Source of the DNA: Stenotrophomonas maltophilia | Lineage (GTDB): Bacteria; Pseudomonadota; Gammaproteobacteria; Xanthomonadales; Xanthomonadaceae | Reading direction: 5' to 3' | NCBI RefSeq assembly: GCF_002799155.1 | Contig: NZ_NERD01000002.1 | Location: 3,100,001-3,164,000 of the forward strand | DNA length: 64,000 bases | Part shown: positions 35,714 through 44,540 of the stretch, one piece after another | Layout of the letters: the number at the start of each line of letters is the position of its first letter | Numbering within the stretch: position 1 is the stretch's first letter | Position numbers and translations under genes: made by a program | The notes under the pieces: model-generated | Databases searched by the model: none | Told to the model about the DNA's origin: nothing | The model's input: only the letters and a program-made list of their open reading frames with translations

Positions 35714-38700
35714 TCACGCCCCGGATTCGTCCGGCTTGACCCGGAACCACGCCGCGTACAGCGCCGGCAGGAACACCAGGGTCAGCACCGTGCCCACGAT
35801 CAGCCCGCCCATGATCGAGATCGCCATCGAGCCGTAGAACGCACTGCGTGACAGAGGAATCATCGCCAGCACGGCCGCCAGCGCGGTCAGCACGATCGGG
35901 CGGAAGCGGCGCACCGTCGCATCGATGATCGAATGCCAGCGGTCATGCCCGGCGTCGATATCCTGCTGGATCTGGTCGATCAGGATCACCGAGTTGCGCA
36001 TGATCATGCCGGCCAGCGCGATCGTGCCCAGCAGCGCGACGAAGCCGAACGGCGCGCGGAACAGCAGCAGGAACAGGGTTGCACCGATGATGCCCAACGG
36101 CGCGGTCACCAGCACCATCGCCGCACGCGAGAAGCTGCGCAACTGCAGCATCAGCAGCGTGGCCACCACCACCAGGAACAGCGGCATGCCGGCCTTGATC
36201 GAGTTCTGGCCGCGCGCCGAATCCTCCACGGTGCCGCCGGTCTCCAGCAGGTAGCCGCTGGGCAGCTCGGCACGGATGCCATCCAGCGTGGGCACGATCT
36301 GGTGGACCACGTCCAGCGCCTGCATGCCATCGCTGATGTCGGCCCGCACGGTCACGGTCGGCAACCGGTTGCGGTGCCAGATGATGCCATCCTCGAAGCC
36401 GTACTCCATCGTCGCTACCTGCGACAGCGTGATGCTGCCGCCGTTGGCGGTCGGCATCGACAGGCTGGACAGCAGCTCCAGCTGGTTGCGTTCATCGGCC
36501 GGTCCACGCAGCAGCATCTCGATCTGGCGGTTGCCTTCGCGGTACACGCTCACCGACTGGCCGGCGAGCGAACTGGCCAGGAACTGGCTGACCTGGGCAC
36601 TGCTCACGCCCAGCGCGCGGGCACGCTCCTGGTCGATCACCAGCCGCACCACCTTGCTCGGCTCGCTCCAGTCCAGGTTGACGTTCATCACGTGCGGGTT
36701 CTCACGCACCTTGGCCTCGACCTGGCGCGCGATCGCCTGCACCTTCTCGATGTGCTCGCCGGAGATGCGCATCTGCACCGGGTAGCCGACCGGCGGGCCG
36801 TTCTCCAGGCGGGTCACGCGCATCTGCACATCCGGGAACTTCGGGATCACCTCGTGCAGCAGCCAGTCGCGGGTGGTTTCGCGCGATTCGATGTCCTTGG
36901 CCAGCACCACGAACTGGGCGAAGTTGGTCGCCGGCAGCTGCTGGTCCAGCGGCAGGTAGAAGCGCGGCGAACCGGTACCCACGTAGGACACGTAGTTGGC
37001 GATGCCCTCGCGGCGGGACAGCAGCTTTTCCAGCTTCTCGGCCTGGGCCTGGGTCGAGCGCAGCGAGGCACCCTCGGCCAGCTCGATGTCCACCATCAGT
37101 TCCGGCCGGGTCGAGTCCGGGAAGAACTGCTGCGGCACGAAGCGGAACATCATCAGCGAGAACACGAACAGCGCGATGGTTGCGGCGATCACCCACCAGC
37201 GGCGGCGCAGGCAGGCATCCAGGAAGCGCCGGAAGCTGCGGTAGAACGGGCGCTGGTAGGGATCGTGGTCGTGCCCATGCTGCGGCGGCGCGATCAGGTT
37301 GGCCAGCGCCGGATAGCGATCGGCCCACTGCCGGCGCTTGGCCAGCCAGCGCGCGGACAGGCTGCCCGGCTTCGGCGGCTGCGGATTGAACAGGTCCGGC
37401 AGCATCTTGTCGCCCAGGTATGGGATGAACAGCACCGCGGCAATCCACGACACCACCAGTGCGATGGTCACCACCTGGAACAGTGAACGGGTGTACTCAC
37501 CCGTGCTCGAGGCGGCCGTGGCGATCGGCAGGAAGCCGGCTGCCGTGATCAATGTACCGGTCAGCATCGGGAACGCGGTGGATTCCCAGGCGAAACTGGC
37601 CGCGCGCAGGCGATCGAAGCCCTGCTCCATCTTGGTGGCCATCATCTCCACCGCGATGATCGCATCGTCCACCAGCAGGCCCAGCGCCAGCACCAGCGCG
37701 CCCAGCGAGATCTTGTGCAGGCCGATGTCGAAGTAATGCATGACGAAGAAGGTCATCGCCAGCACCAACGGAATGGTCACGCCCACCACCAGGCCGGTGC
37801 GCAGGCCCAGCGAAAAGAAGCTGACCAGCAGCACGATCACCACCGCTTCGGTCAGCACCTGCACGAACTCGCCGACCGACTCCTCCACCGACTGCGGCTG
37901 GTCGGACACTTTGCGCAGCTGCATGCCGGCCGGCAGGGTCTTCTGCAGGCGTTCGAATTCGGCATCGAGGTTGGCGCCCAGCTTGAGGATGTCACCGCCA
38001 TCCTTCATCGCCACCGCCAGGCCGATCGCTTCTTCGCCCATGAATCGCATCTTCGGCGACGCCGGATCGGCGAAGCCACGCTTGACCTCGGCGATGTCGC
38101 CCAGGTGCACGGTGCGGTCGCCAGCACGGATCGGGAACTGGCGGATCGCTTCGATGTCGTTGAACTGGCCGGTCACGCGCAGCTGTACACGGTCGGTGGC
38201 GGTCTCGAAGAAGCTGGTACCGGTCACTGCATTCTGGTCGGCCAACGCCTGCTGCACCTGCTGCATCGACACACCCAGCGTCGCCAGCCGGGTGTTGGAC
38301 AGCTCGATCCACACCTTCTCGTCCTGCAGGCCGACCAGGTCGATCTTGCCAACGTCGGGAACGCGCTGCAGTTCCAGCTGGATGCGGTCGGCGTAGTCGC
38401 GCATCACCGCGTAGTCGAAGCCCTTGCCGGTCAAGGCATAGATGTTGCCGTAGGTGTCGCCGAACTCATCATTGAAGAACGGGCCGACGATCTCCCGCGG
38501 CAGCGTGGGACGGATATCGCCCACGCGCTTGCGTACCTGGTACCACAGGTCCGGGATCTGCCTGGAGCGCAGGCTGTCGCGCGCCATGAAGATGACCTGC
38601 GATTCGCCGGGGCGCGAATACGAGCGGATGAACTCGTACTCGCCGGTATTCATCAGTGCCTTCTCGATCGGCTCGGTCACCTGCCGCGAAACCTGTTCGG

Positions 38701-38875
38701 CGGTGGCGCCCGGCCACAGCGTGCGCACCACCATCGCCTTGAAGGTGAAGGGCGGATCCTCGGACTGGCCCAGATGCTTGTACGACCACGCGCCGATCAG
38801 CGCGAAGGCAAGCATCGCAAACAGCACCAACGGGCGGTTGGACAACGCCCACTCGGAAAGATTGAAGCGGCGCAC
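35714..38875 (-). CDS. smeP: RND multidrug efflux permease SmeP
   Basis: 1053 residues, the inner-membrane proton-driven pump of a tripartite efflux system. It has the duplicated RND build of 12 membrane helices with two large periplasmic loops. The TM4 proton-relay aspartates are seen in LGLLVDDAIIAVEMMATKM, and the porter-domain start is SEDPPFTFKAMVVRTLWPGA. The overall sequence (LSEWALSNRPLVLFAMLAFA) resembles the branch of shorter HAE pumps and not MexB. It starts four bases after the smeO stop on the same strand. Together with smeO, smeRo and pcm-tolC the order matches the SmeOP-TolC locus of S. maltophilia, known to export several drugs and detergents-like compounds; the name rests on that order. 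Confidence 0.92.
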   Translation of the reverse strand: MRRFNLSEWALSNRPLVLFAMLAFALIGAWSYKHLGQSEDPPFTFKAMVVRTLWPGATAEQVSRQVTEPIEKALMNTGEYEFIRSYSRPGESQVIFMARDSLRSRQIPDLWYQVRKRVGDIRPTLPREIVGPFFNDEFGDTYGNIYALTGKGFDYAVMRDYADRIQLELQRVPDVGKIDLVGLQDEKVWIELSNTRLATLGVSMQQVQQALADQNAVTGTSFFETATDRVQLRVTGQFNDIEAIRQFPIRAGDRTVHLGDIAEVKRGFADPASPKMRFMGEEAIGLAVAMKDGGDILKLGANLDAEFERLQKTLPAGMQLRKVSDQPQSVEESVGEFVQVLTEAVVIVLLVSFFSLGLRTGLVVGVTIPLVLAMTFFVMHYFDIGLHKISLGALVLALGLLVDDAIIAVEMMATKMEQGFDRLRAASFAWESTAFPMLTGTLITAAGFLPIATAASSTGEYTRSLFQVVTIALVVSWIAAVLFIPYLGDKMLPDLFNPQPPKPGSLSARWLAKRRQWADRYPALANLIAPPQHGHDHDPYQRPFYRSFRRFLDACLRRRWWVIAATIALFVFSLMMFRFVPQQFFPDSTRPELMVDIELAEGASLRSTQAQAEKLEKLLSRREGIANYVSYVGTGSPRFYLPLDQQLPATNFAQFVVLAKDIESRETTRDWLLHEVIPKFPDVQMRVTRLENGPPVGYPVQMRISGEHIEKVQAIARQVEAKVRENPHVMNVNLDWSEPSKVVRLVIDQERARALGVSSAQVSQFLASSLAGQSVSVYREGNRQIEMLLRGPADERNQLELLSSLSMPTANGGSITLSQVATMEYGFEDGIIWHRNRLPTVTVRADISDGMQALDVVHQIVPTLDGIRAELPSGYLLETGGTVEDSARGQNSIKAGMPLFLVVVATLLMLQLRSFSRAAMVLVTAPLGIIGATLFLLLFRAPFGFVALLGTIALAGMIMRNSVILIDQIQQDIDAGHDRWHSIIDATVRRFRPIVLTALAAVLAMIPLSRSAFYGSMAISIMGGLIVGTVLTLVFLPALYAAWFRVKPDESGA

Positions 38876-38879
38876 CGGC

Positions 38880-40010
38880 TTACTCCTTGGCCTTGGCGGC
38901 AGCGGCCGGCGTGGCCGGCTTCAGCACCGGGCGGTTCTGGCGGTCCACGGCGATCACCGGCTGGCCGGCCCGCAACAGGTGCCCGCCGGCGGCGACCACC
39001 CAGTCAGCGGCGCCCACCCCGGACAGCACCGGCACCGTCTCGCTGCCGTAGGCGCCGGTGGTGACCGCTGCGGCCTTCAGCGTGCTGTTGGCCGGATCGA
39101 CCACCCATACGCTGGCGGCACCATTGGCGCCGCGCTGCAGCGCGCCGAGCGGCAGCTGCAGGGTGCCGTGGCGGCCAGCGCTGCTGTAGACGCGCGCGCT
39201 CTGGCCCAGTTCGACATCGGCCAGCGCATCGGCCGGCAGGCTGACCCGGGTCGCGTAGGTGCGCGCCTGCGGATCGGCGGCGGCCGCGATCTCGCGGATC
39301 GTGCCCGGCAGGCGCTGGCCGGGGCGGTTCCACAGCTCCACCTCGACCGGCTGGCCCACCGCATAGTCGCGGATGGTGCCCTCGGGCAGGTCGATCAGCA
39401 CTTCGCGCGCACCATCGGCGGCCAGGTTGAAGATGGTCTGGCCGGCCGACACCACCTGCCCGGCTTCGGCCTCGCGGCTGGCGATCACGCCATCGGCCGG
39501 CGCGCGCAGCTGCGCGTAGTCGGCCTGGTTGCGCAGCACATCGAGGTTGGCGCGAGCGGCATTGGCCTGCCCCTGCGCGGCCTTGAAGGCGGCGGACTGC
39601 TGGTCCAGCTGCGAGCGGCTGACCAGTTGCTGGTCGGCCAGCACCTGGTAGCGCTTGAGGTCATCGCGGGCACGCACCAGATCGGCCTCGGCCGCAGCCA
39701 GCTGCGCCTGCGAGGCACGGGCCTGCAGTGCGAAGTCTGCTACGTCCAGCTCGGCCAGCACGTCGCCCTTCTTCACCCGTTGCCCTGCATCGACGTGGCG
39801 CTTGACCAGGTTGCCGCCGACGCGGAACGACAGCGGACTTTCCTGCCGTGCGCGCACCGTGCCCGGGAACGCCGCCGGCGCTTGCCCGGCCTGCTCGCCG
39901 GGGTGAACCACCAGCACCGGTACGGCCGCCTGTGGCGCCTGCTCCTGTCCCGAACAGGCTGCCAGCGCAGCCATCCACACCATACCGCCCATCCAGCGCA
40001 CGATCTTCAT
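38880..40010 (-). CDS. smeO: RND periplasmic adaptor (membrane fusion) lipoprotein SmeO
   Basis: 376 residues. A lipoprotein signal is visible (WMAALAACSGQEQ, lipid-bearing Cys at 19). The adaptor build follows: a beta-barrel/lipoyl half LSFRVGGNLVKRHVDAGQRV, a coiled-coil hairpin at about 100-170 (LQARASQAQLAAAEADLVRA), and the second lipoyl half RAPADGVIASREAEAGQVVS. It bridges the SmeP pump and the TolC channel. It is divergent from the TetR regulator with two operator-like repeats between them. Confidence 0.92.
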   Translation of the reverse strand: MKIVRWMGGMVWMAALAACSGQEQAPQAAVPVLVVHPGEQAGQAPAAFPGTVRARQESPLSFRVGGNLVKRHVDAGQRVKKGDVLAELDVADFALQARASQAQLAAAEADLVRARDDLKRYQVLADQQLVSRSQLDQQSAAFKAAQGQANAARANLDVLRNQADYAQLRAPADGVIASREAEAGQVVSAGQTIFNLAADGAREVLIDLPEGTIRDYAVGQPVEVELWNRPGQRLPGTIREIAAAADPQARTYATRVSLPADALADVELGQSARVYSSAGRHGTLQLPLGALQRGANGAASVWVVDPANSTLKAAAVTTGAYGSETVPVLSGVGAADWVVAAGGHLLRAGQPVIAVDRQNRPVLKPATPAAAAKAKE

Positions 40011-40077
40011 CGGTCAACGTCCTGAAAACGCAGGGTTGCAACTAAGGGAGAGCCGGGACTGCCGGCCCAATTTAATA

Positions 40078-40121
40078 AACCGGCCGGTATAGTATAAATA
40101 TCGAACCGCTTGGTCTAGTAT
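40078..40121. promoter_or_regulatory. Probable SmeRo (TetR) operator: two 18-bp repeats with inner dyads
   Basis: AACCGGCCGGTATAGTAT (40078-40095) and AACCGCTTGGTCTAGTAT (40104-40121) share AACCG, GGT and TAGTAT at equal spacing and start 26 bases apart. The first contains the perfect palindrome ACCGGCCGGT. They fill the gap between smeO and smeRo and end eight bases before the smeRo ATG, where a TetR repressor could block both promoters. Confidence 0.7.
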
Positions 40122-40128
40122 TGTCGCG

Positions 40129-40806
40129 ATGAGTTCTCACACTTCCCGCAAGCCGTCGGCCAAGCCCGCTGCCAAGGCCGCCGGACCCGGGCGCCCCAAG
40201 GACCTCGGCAAGCGCGCGGCGATCCTTGAAGCAGCCAAGGCACTGTTCATCGAACAGGGCTATACCGGCGTGAGCATGGACACCATCGCCGCTCAGGCCG
40301 GCGTCTCGAAGCTGACTGTGTACAGCCACTTCGGTGACAAGGAGACGCTGTTCTCCGAAGCCGTGCAGTCAAAGTGCATCGAAATGCTGCCGGACGCGCT
40401 GTTCGTGGCCGACGCTGACGGCCCACTGCGCGACCAGCTGATCGGTATCGGCCTGGCCTTCTTCGAGTTGATCACCTCCGACGCGGCGATCTCGATCCAG
40501 CGCATGATGATGGCGCCGGAGACCGATGAGCGCCTGCGCGAGCTGTTCTGGCAGGCCGGCCCGGAGCGTACCTGCGAGGCGTTGGCCGATTTCCTGCGCG
40601 CGCGCGGTGAGCGCGGCGAACTGGACATCGCCGACTATTACCTGGCTGGCCAGCAGTTCCTGACCCTGGTCAAGGGCGAAGTGCACATGCATATGATGTG
40701 CGGCATGCCACTGTCACCGGTGGAGTGCGACCCTCTTGTCCATGTCACCGCCAGCATCGACTTCTTCCTGCGCGCCTATGCGCCGCGAGGGGCCGGAACC
40801 GGCTGA
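40129..40806 (+). CDS. smeRo: TetR-family repressor SmeRo
   Basis: 225 residues. The N-terminal ~25 residues are Lys/Ala rich. The TetR helix-turn-helix is at about 30-75: RAAILEAAKALFIEQGYTG, VSMDTIAAQAGVSKLTVYSH, FGDKETLFSEAV. The rest is the helical ligand-binding domain, which includes a Met-rich stretch (IQRMMMAPET; KGEVHMHMMCGMP). It is divergent from smeOP and immediately upstream of pcm-tolC, so it probably represses the pump operon via the repeats at 40078-40121. Confidence 0.9.
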   Translation: MSSHTSRKPSAKPAAKAAGPGRPKDLGKRAAILEAAKALFIEQGYTGVSMDTIAAQAGVSKLTVYSHFGDKETLFSEAVQSKCIEMLPDALFVADADGPLRDQLIGIGLAFFELITSDAAISIQRMMMAPETDERLRELFWQAGPERTCEALADFLRARGERGELDIADYYLAGQQFLTLVKGEVHMHMMCGMPLSPVECDPLVHVTASIDFFLRAYAPRGAGTG

Positions 40807-40946
40807 AACGGCAAACCTGAATGAACCGGAGGTCGCGATGACTTCCGGCACTGCGACCCCGGCCCCCCGGCAGCTGATGCTCTGGGCGCGCCGCCGGCCT
40901 CCGGCACCGGTAAAATGGCCGGCCCACTGCGCTGGATTTGAACCTC

Positions 40947-41594
40947 ATGACGATTGATTACGCCCACGCCCGCGAACTGATGGTGGAACAGCAGATCCGT
41001 CCCTGGGACGTGCTGGACATCAAGGTGCTCGACGTCCTGGCCCGCCTGCCGCGCGAGGCCTTTGTCGCCGATGCACACCGGGCACTGGCCTACGCCGATG
41101 TCGAACTGCCGATCGGCCATGGCCAGAAGATGATGAAGCCGGTCATCGAGGGTCGTACCCTGCAGGCGCTGGACCTGCAGCCGGGTGACGAAGTGCTGGA
41201 AATCGGCACCGGCAGCGGCTTCCTGTCGGCCTGCATCGGCGCGCTGGCGCGCGACGTGCTGAGCCTGGAAATCGACCCCGAGCTGGCCGCCGCCGCGCGC
41301 GCCCGCCTGGATGCTTCCGGCCTGGGCACCAATGTCCGCGTGGAAGTGGCCGACGCCCTGTCCTGGCAGACCGAACGCCGCTTTGACGTGATCTGTGTCA
41401 CTGGTGCGGTCGACGTCGTGCCGTCACAGTTCGCTTCGTGGCTGCGTCCGGGTGGTCGCCTGTTCGTGATCCATGGCCGTTCGCCGGCGATGGAGGCCCT
41501 GCTGGTCAAGGCCGATGGCAGCAGCGAGTCCCTGTTCGAGACCGATATCGATTACCTGCGTGGTGCCGCCCCGGCCCCCCAGTTCCACCTCTGA
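40947..41594 (+). CDS. pcm: Protein-L-isoaspartate O-methyltransferase family protein
   Basis: 215 residues with the PCMT fold: an N-terminal MVEQQIRPWDVLDIKVLDVL, REAFVADAHRALAYADVELP and IGHGQKMMKPVIEG, then SAM motif I DEVLEIGTGSGFLSACIGAL. It would methylate isoaspartyl residues to repair aged proteins, although the C-terminal part is shorter and less typical than E. coli Pcm. ATG 40947 is chosen; a TTG nine bases upstream is possible. It is 16 bases upstream of tolC, with which it is known to form an operon in S. maltophilia. The link to efflux is by position. Confidence 0.9.
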   Translation: MTIDYAHARELMVEQQIRPWDVLDIKVLDVLARLPREAFVADAHRALAYADVELPIGHGQKMMKPVIEGRTLQALDLQPGDEVLEIGTGSGFLSACIGALARDVLSLEIDPELAAAARARLDASGLGTNVRVEVADALSWQTERRFDVICVTGAVDVVPSQFASWLRPGGRLFVIHGRSPAMEALLVKADGSSESLFETDIDYLRGAAPAPQFHL

Positions 41595-41610
41595 GTCCAA
41601 GGAAGCCGCA

Positions 41611-42969
41611 ATGATCCGCCGATCCCTCGCTGTTGCGCTGGCCACTGCCCTGCTGCCGTTGTCCGCCCATGCCGCCGACCTGCTGCAGGTCTACGAAATG
41701 GCGCGCAATGGCGATCCGCAGCTGTCCGCCGCCGAATCGACCCGGCTGTACGACAAGGAAGGCGCCGTGCAGGCCCGCGCTGCCCTGCTGCCGCAGATCA
41801 ACGGCCAGGCCCAGCTGAACCGCACGCGCAGCGAGCCCAATGCCGACGCCAACTCCGGCTCGTTCACCAGCAAGCGCCGCACCTACACGATCGATGGCAG
41901 CCAGACGCTGTTCAACTGGACCCAGATCAACAACCTGCGCTCGCAGCGTGAACTGAGCAAGGCGGCGGACTTCACCCTGGATTCGGCCAACGACAGCCTG
42001 ATCGTGCGCACCTCGGCGGCCTACTTCAACGTGCTGGTGGCGATCGAATCGCTGAACGCCGCACAGACCAATGAAGCGGCCGCGAAGAAGCAGTTCGACT
42101 TCGCCGACAAGCGCCTGGAAGTGGGCCTGGCGCCGATCACCGACGTGCACGAAGCACGCGCCCAGTACGACCAGGCGCGTGCCAACACCATCGTTGCGCA
42201 GAACACCCTGGCCGATAACTACCAGGCGCTGACCGAACTGACCGGCCAGCCTGTGACCAACCTGCGTGGCCTGCCGGCGGACTTCCGCCCGGAAGTGCCG
42301 GCCAACCGCGGCAACATCGACGAGCTGGTGCAGCAGGCCACCTCCCAGAATCCGGCGCTGAAGGCCCAGGAACTGAAGGTCAGCGCCGCCGAGGCTGGCG
42401 TGCAGGCCGCCCGTGGCGGCCATTACCCGACCCTGTCGCTGGGCGGCAGCTGGGGCAAGAGCGCGACCTGGGGTGACAGCACCGGTTCCGGTTCGCTGTC
42501 GCCGGACGCCCGCACCAACAGCATCGGCCTGACCCTGAGCGTGCCGATCTTCTCCGGTGGTGCCACCCAGTCGGGCGTGCGCCAGGCGCTGGCCCAGCGT
42601 GACATCGCCCAGGACGGCTACGAGCAGCAGAAGCGCGCCCTGGACCGCAACACCCGCAATGCCTACCAGACCCTGGTTCAGGGCATCAGCGAAGTGGAAG
42701 CACGCCGCCTGGCGGTGGTCTCGGCGCAGAGCGCGTACGACGCCTCGCAGGTCGGCCTGGAAGTCGGTACCCGTACCGTGCTGGACGTGATCCAGAACCA
42801 GCGCATCCTGTTCTCGGCGCAGCTGGATTACGCCCAGGCCCGCTACACCTTCCTGCAGAACCGCCTGCTGCTGAGCCAGTCGCTGGGTGCGCTGGACGTG
42901 GCCGAGCTGCAGGACGTCAACCGCCTGCTGACCCAGGACGCGGGCAACCCGGCAACGACCACGCACTGA
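41611..42969 (+). CDS. tolC: TolC-type outer-membrane efflux channel
   Basis: 452 residues. A signal peptide ends at about residue 21 (LLPLSAHA). The duplicated outer-membrane-efflux repeats follow (DLLQVYEMARNGDPQLSAAE; QQATSQNPALKAQELKVSAA), with alpha-barrel helices and VPIFSGGATQSGVRQALAQR in the second repeat. Typical features are TLFNWTQINNLRSQRELSKA and GLAPITDVHEARAQYDQARA. It is the outer-membrane exit for SmeOP and probably other pumps. A good ribosome site, CCAAGGAAGCC, precedes ATG 41611 and a strong terminator follows. Confidence 0.96.
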   Translation: MIRRSLAVALATALLPLSAHAADLLQVYEMARNGDPQLSAAESTRLYDKEGAVQARAALLPQINGQAQLNRTRSEPNADANSGSFTSKRRTYTIDGSQTLFNWTQINNLRSQRELSKAADFTLDSANDSLIVRTSAAYFNVLVAIESLNAAQTNEAAAKKQFDFADKRLEVGLAPITDVHEARAQYDQARANTIVAQNTLADNYQALTELTGQPVTNLRGLPADFRPEVPANRGNIDELVQQATSQNPALKAQELKVSAAEAGVQAARGGHYPTLSLGGSWGKSATWGDSTGSGSLSPDARTNSIGLTLSVPIFSGGATQSGVRQALAQRDIAQDGYEQQKRALDRNTRNAYQTLVQGISEVEARRLAVVSAQSAYDASQVGLEVGTRTVLDVIQNQRILFSAQLDYAQARYTFLQNRLLLSQSLGALDVAELQDVNRLLTQDAGNPATTTH

Positions 42970-42994
42970 TCCGTCGCCCCGCCGGCAACGAAGA

Positions 42995-43019
42995 AGCCAC
43001 CCGCAAGGGTGGCTTTTTT
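42995..43019 (+). terminator. Intrinsic terminator of pcm-tolC
   Basis: AGCCACCC pairs with GGGTGGCT (8 bp, loop GCAA), followed by TTTTT. It lies 26 bases after the tolC stop. Confidence 0.95.
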
Positions 43020-43069
43020 GCAGGCGGTGCCTCCACACGCACCGTCCTGTTGCGTGGCCCCGCGAATCC

Positions 43070-44317
43070 TCAGCCTGGCCATGCCCACAGGCGCTCCAGC
43101 GCCGCAAGCAGGCACAGGGCCGCCGCCAAGGGGGCCAGCATCGGCAGCATCAGCTCGCGGCCGGTTGCTCCCTGCCGCGTGTCTTTCCGTCGACGCAGCA
43201 CCGCCAGGCACAGTGCCGCCATCACCAGCAGGGTTGCCGGACCCGGCAGCGTCGGCAGGGTGCCCAGCGGCAGCCACAACTCCAGCATCACCGCTGGCAG
43301 CCCGACCACCGCCACGGTCAGGCCGGCGCGGGATCGTCCCACCGCATCCCCCCTCCCCGGCCATAGCGACGTTGCCAGCCGCACGGCCAGCATCAGCAGC
43401 ACCAGCTGCAGCGCGGCCAGACCCGCGGCCCCCGCCAAGGGCAACAACGGCAGCATCCACTGCAGTTGCGGATGCATCTGCAGCGCCACCGACAGCGGCC
43501 GGGTACTGGCCAGCGCGGAAAACTCGACCAGCCCGGCCTGCAATGCTGCCAGCACGATCAGCAGCAACATCGCCAGCAACGAGACCAGCGCCAGCACGGC
43601 CGGCTGCCACATCGCACCCCGGCGGCGCAGCGCAGGAAAGCCCAGTGCCAAGCCGACGCTGGCAAATACCCCCAGCAGCGGCACCGCAGCCGCCAGCACA
43701 CCGCCCAGCCCAAAGCGATACGGCGCGGTCGCCGGTGGCAGCCAGGGAATCCAGTGGGCGTAGTGCACGTAACGTGCCGCGAGCGCCAGCAGCAACACCC
43801 CCGCACCGACCTTCACCGTCAGCAGGGCACAGGCCACCAGCACCGCACGCCGAGGCGGCAGCAACGCCAGCGCGCCCAGCATCAGCAGACCCATCGCCGC
43901 CGTCACCTGTTCCGGTAGCCAGTCGCTGGCCTGAAGGCCTTCCGCGGCCAGCACCGCGTATACATGGTGGGCCATGGACTGCGCCACGCCCGCCGTGGTC
44001 GCCACCAGCTCCAGCAGCAGGGCCACGCCCAGCACGCCAGCCACCCGCGGCCCCCAGCTGGCAGCCAGCAGCCCGTGCAGGCCCTCTGCCGCCGGCAGCC
44101 GCAGCACCATATCCTGCAGGCAGCACAGCACCAGGCCGGCCCCCAGTGCGGCCAGCAACAGGCTCAGCACGATGGCCGGACCGGCCTGCGCCGCCGTGTG
44201 CTGACCCACCAGCGCGATCACGCTGCCGCCCACCAGAAGCGTCAGCGCCACCACTGCCAGATGGTCCATGCCCAGCCGGGCCCCACCGGTGCCGTCCCTG
44301 CCCCTGTCGCCGTCCAT
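43070..44317 (-). CDS. APC-superfamily (amino acid permease-like) membrane protein
   Basis: 415 residues, with about eleven or twelve hydrophobic segments and very Leu/Ala rich. The start LLVGGSVIALVGQHTAAQAG, followed by PAIVLSLLLAALGAGLVLCC, matches TM1-TM2 of APC amino acid permeases (GxxIGxGIF...AGPA), but the usual GIF and other substrate residues are altered (SVIALVGQ). The C-terminal charged end is RRRKDTRQGATGRE plus one last span. ATG 44317 has AAGGGA upstream; ATG 44269 is another possibility. Its 3' end faces tolC. Substrate and even activity are uncertain because of the degenerate TM1 motif. Confidence 0.7.
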   Translation of the reverse strand: MDGDRGRDGTGGARLGMDHLAVVALTLLVGGSVIALVGQHTAAQAGPAIVLSLLLAALGAGLVLCCLQDMVLRLPAAEGLHGLLAASWGPRVAGVLGVALLLELVATTAGVAQSMAHHVYAVLAAEGLQASDWLPEQVTAAMGLLMLGALALLPPRRAVLVACALLTVKVGAGVLLLALAARYVHYAHWIPWLPPATAPYRFGLGGVLAAAVPLLGVFASVGLALGFPALRRRGAMWQPAVLALVSLLAMLLLIVLAALQAGLVEFSALASTRPLSVALQMHPQLQWMLPLLPLAGAAGLAALQLVLLMLAVRLATSLWPGRGDAVGRSRAGLTVAVVGLPAVMLELWLPLGTLPTLPGPATLLVMAALCLAVLRRRKDTRQGATGRELMLPMLAPLAAALCLLAALERLWAWPG

Positions 44318-44540
44318 CGCAAGTTCCCTTGATATCCGCCCAAGCGCGGTCGACAGCAGGCTGGCAGCCTGCGTCGCCCTGCGGAATCAGAATCGGTGCC
44401 GTGTGCGCCACGATGTGATGGCAGGCACGCTGCCATTGGCAGGGTCGGTCCAGCAACGACAGAAAAATCGTCGCTAAGCAGAATTGATGAAGTTGATCAC
44501 GACAATGCTCGCCAGCGCCGCTGACGCCGCGCTGACGGAA

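Noticed and set aside
42843-44456. Leftward 537-codon Gly/Ala-rich frame overlapping the APC-type permease
   Set aside because: It is a high-GC shadow frame; the permease frame has membrane helices and a ribosome site, and the shadow runs into the 3' part of tolC.
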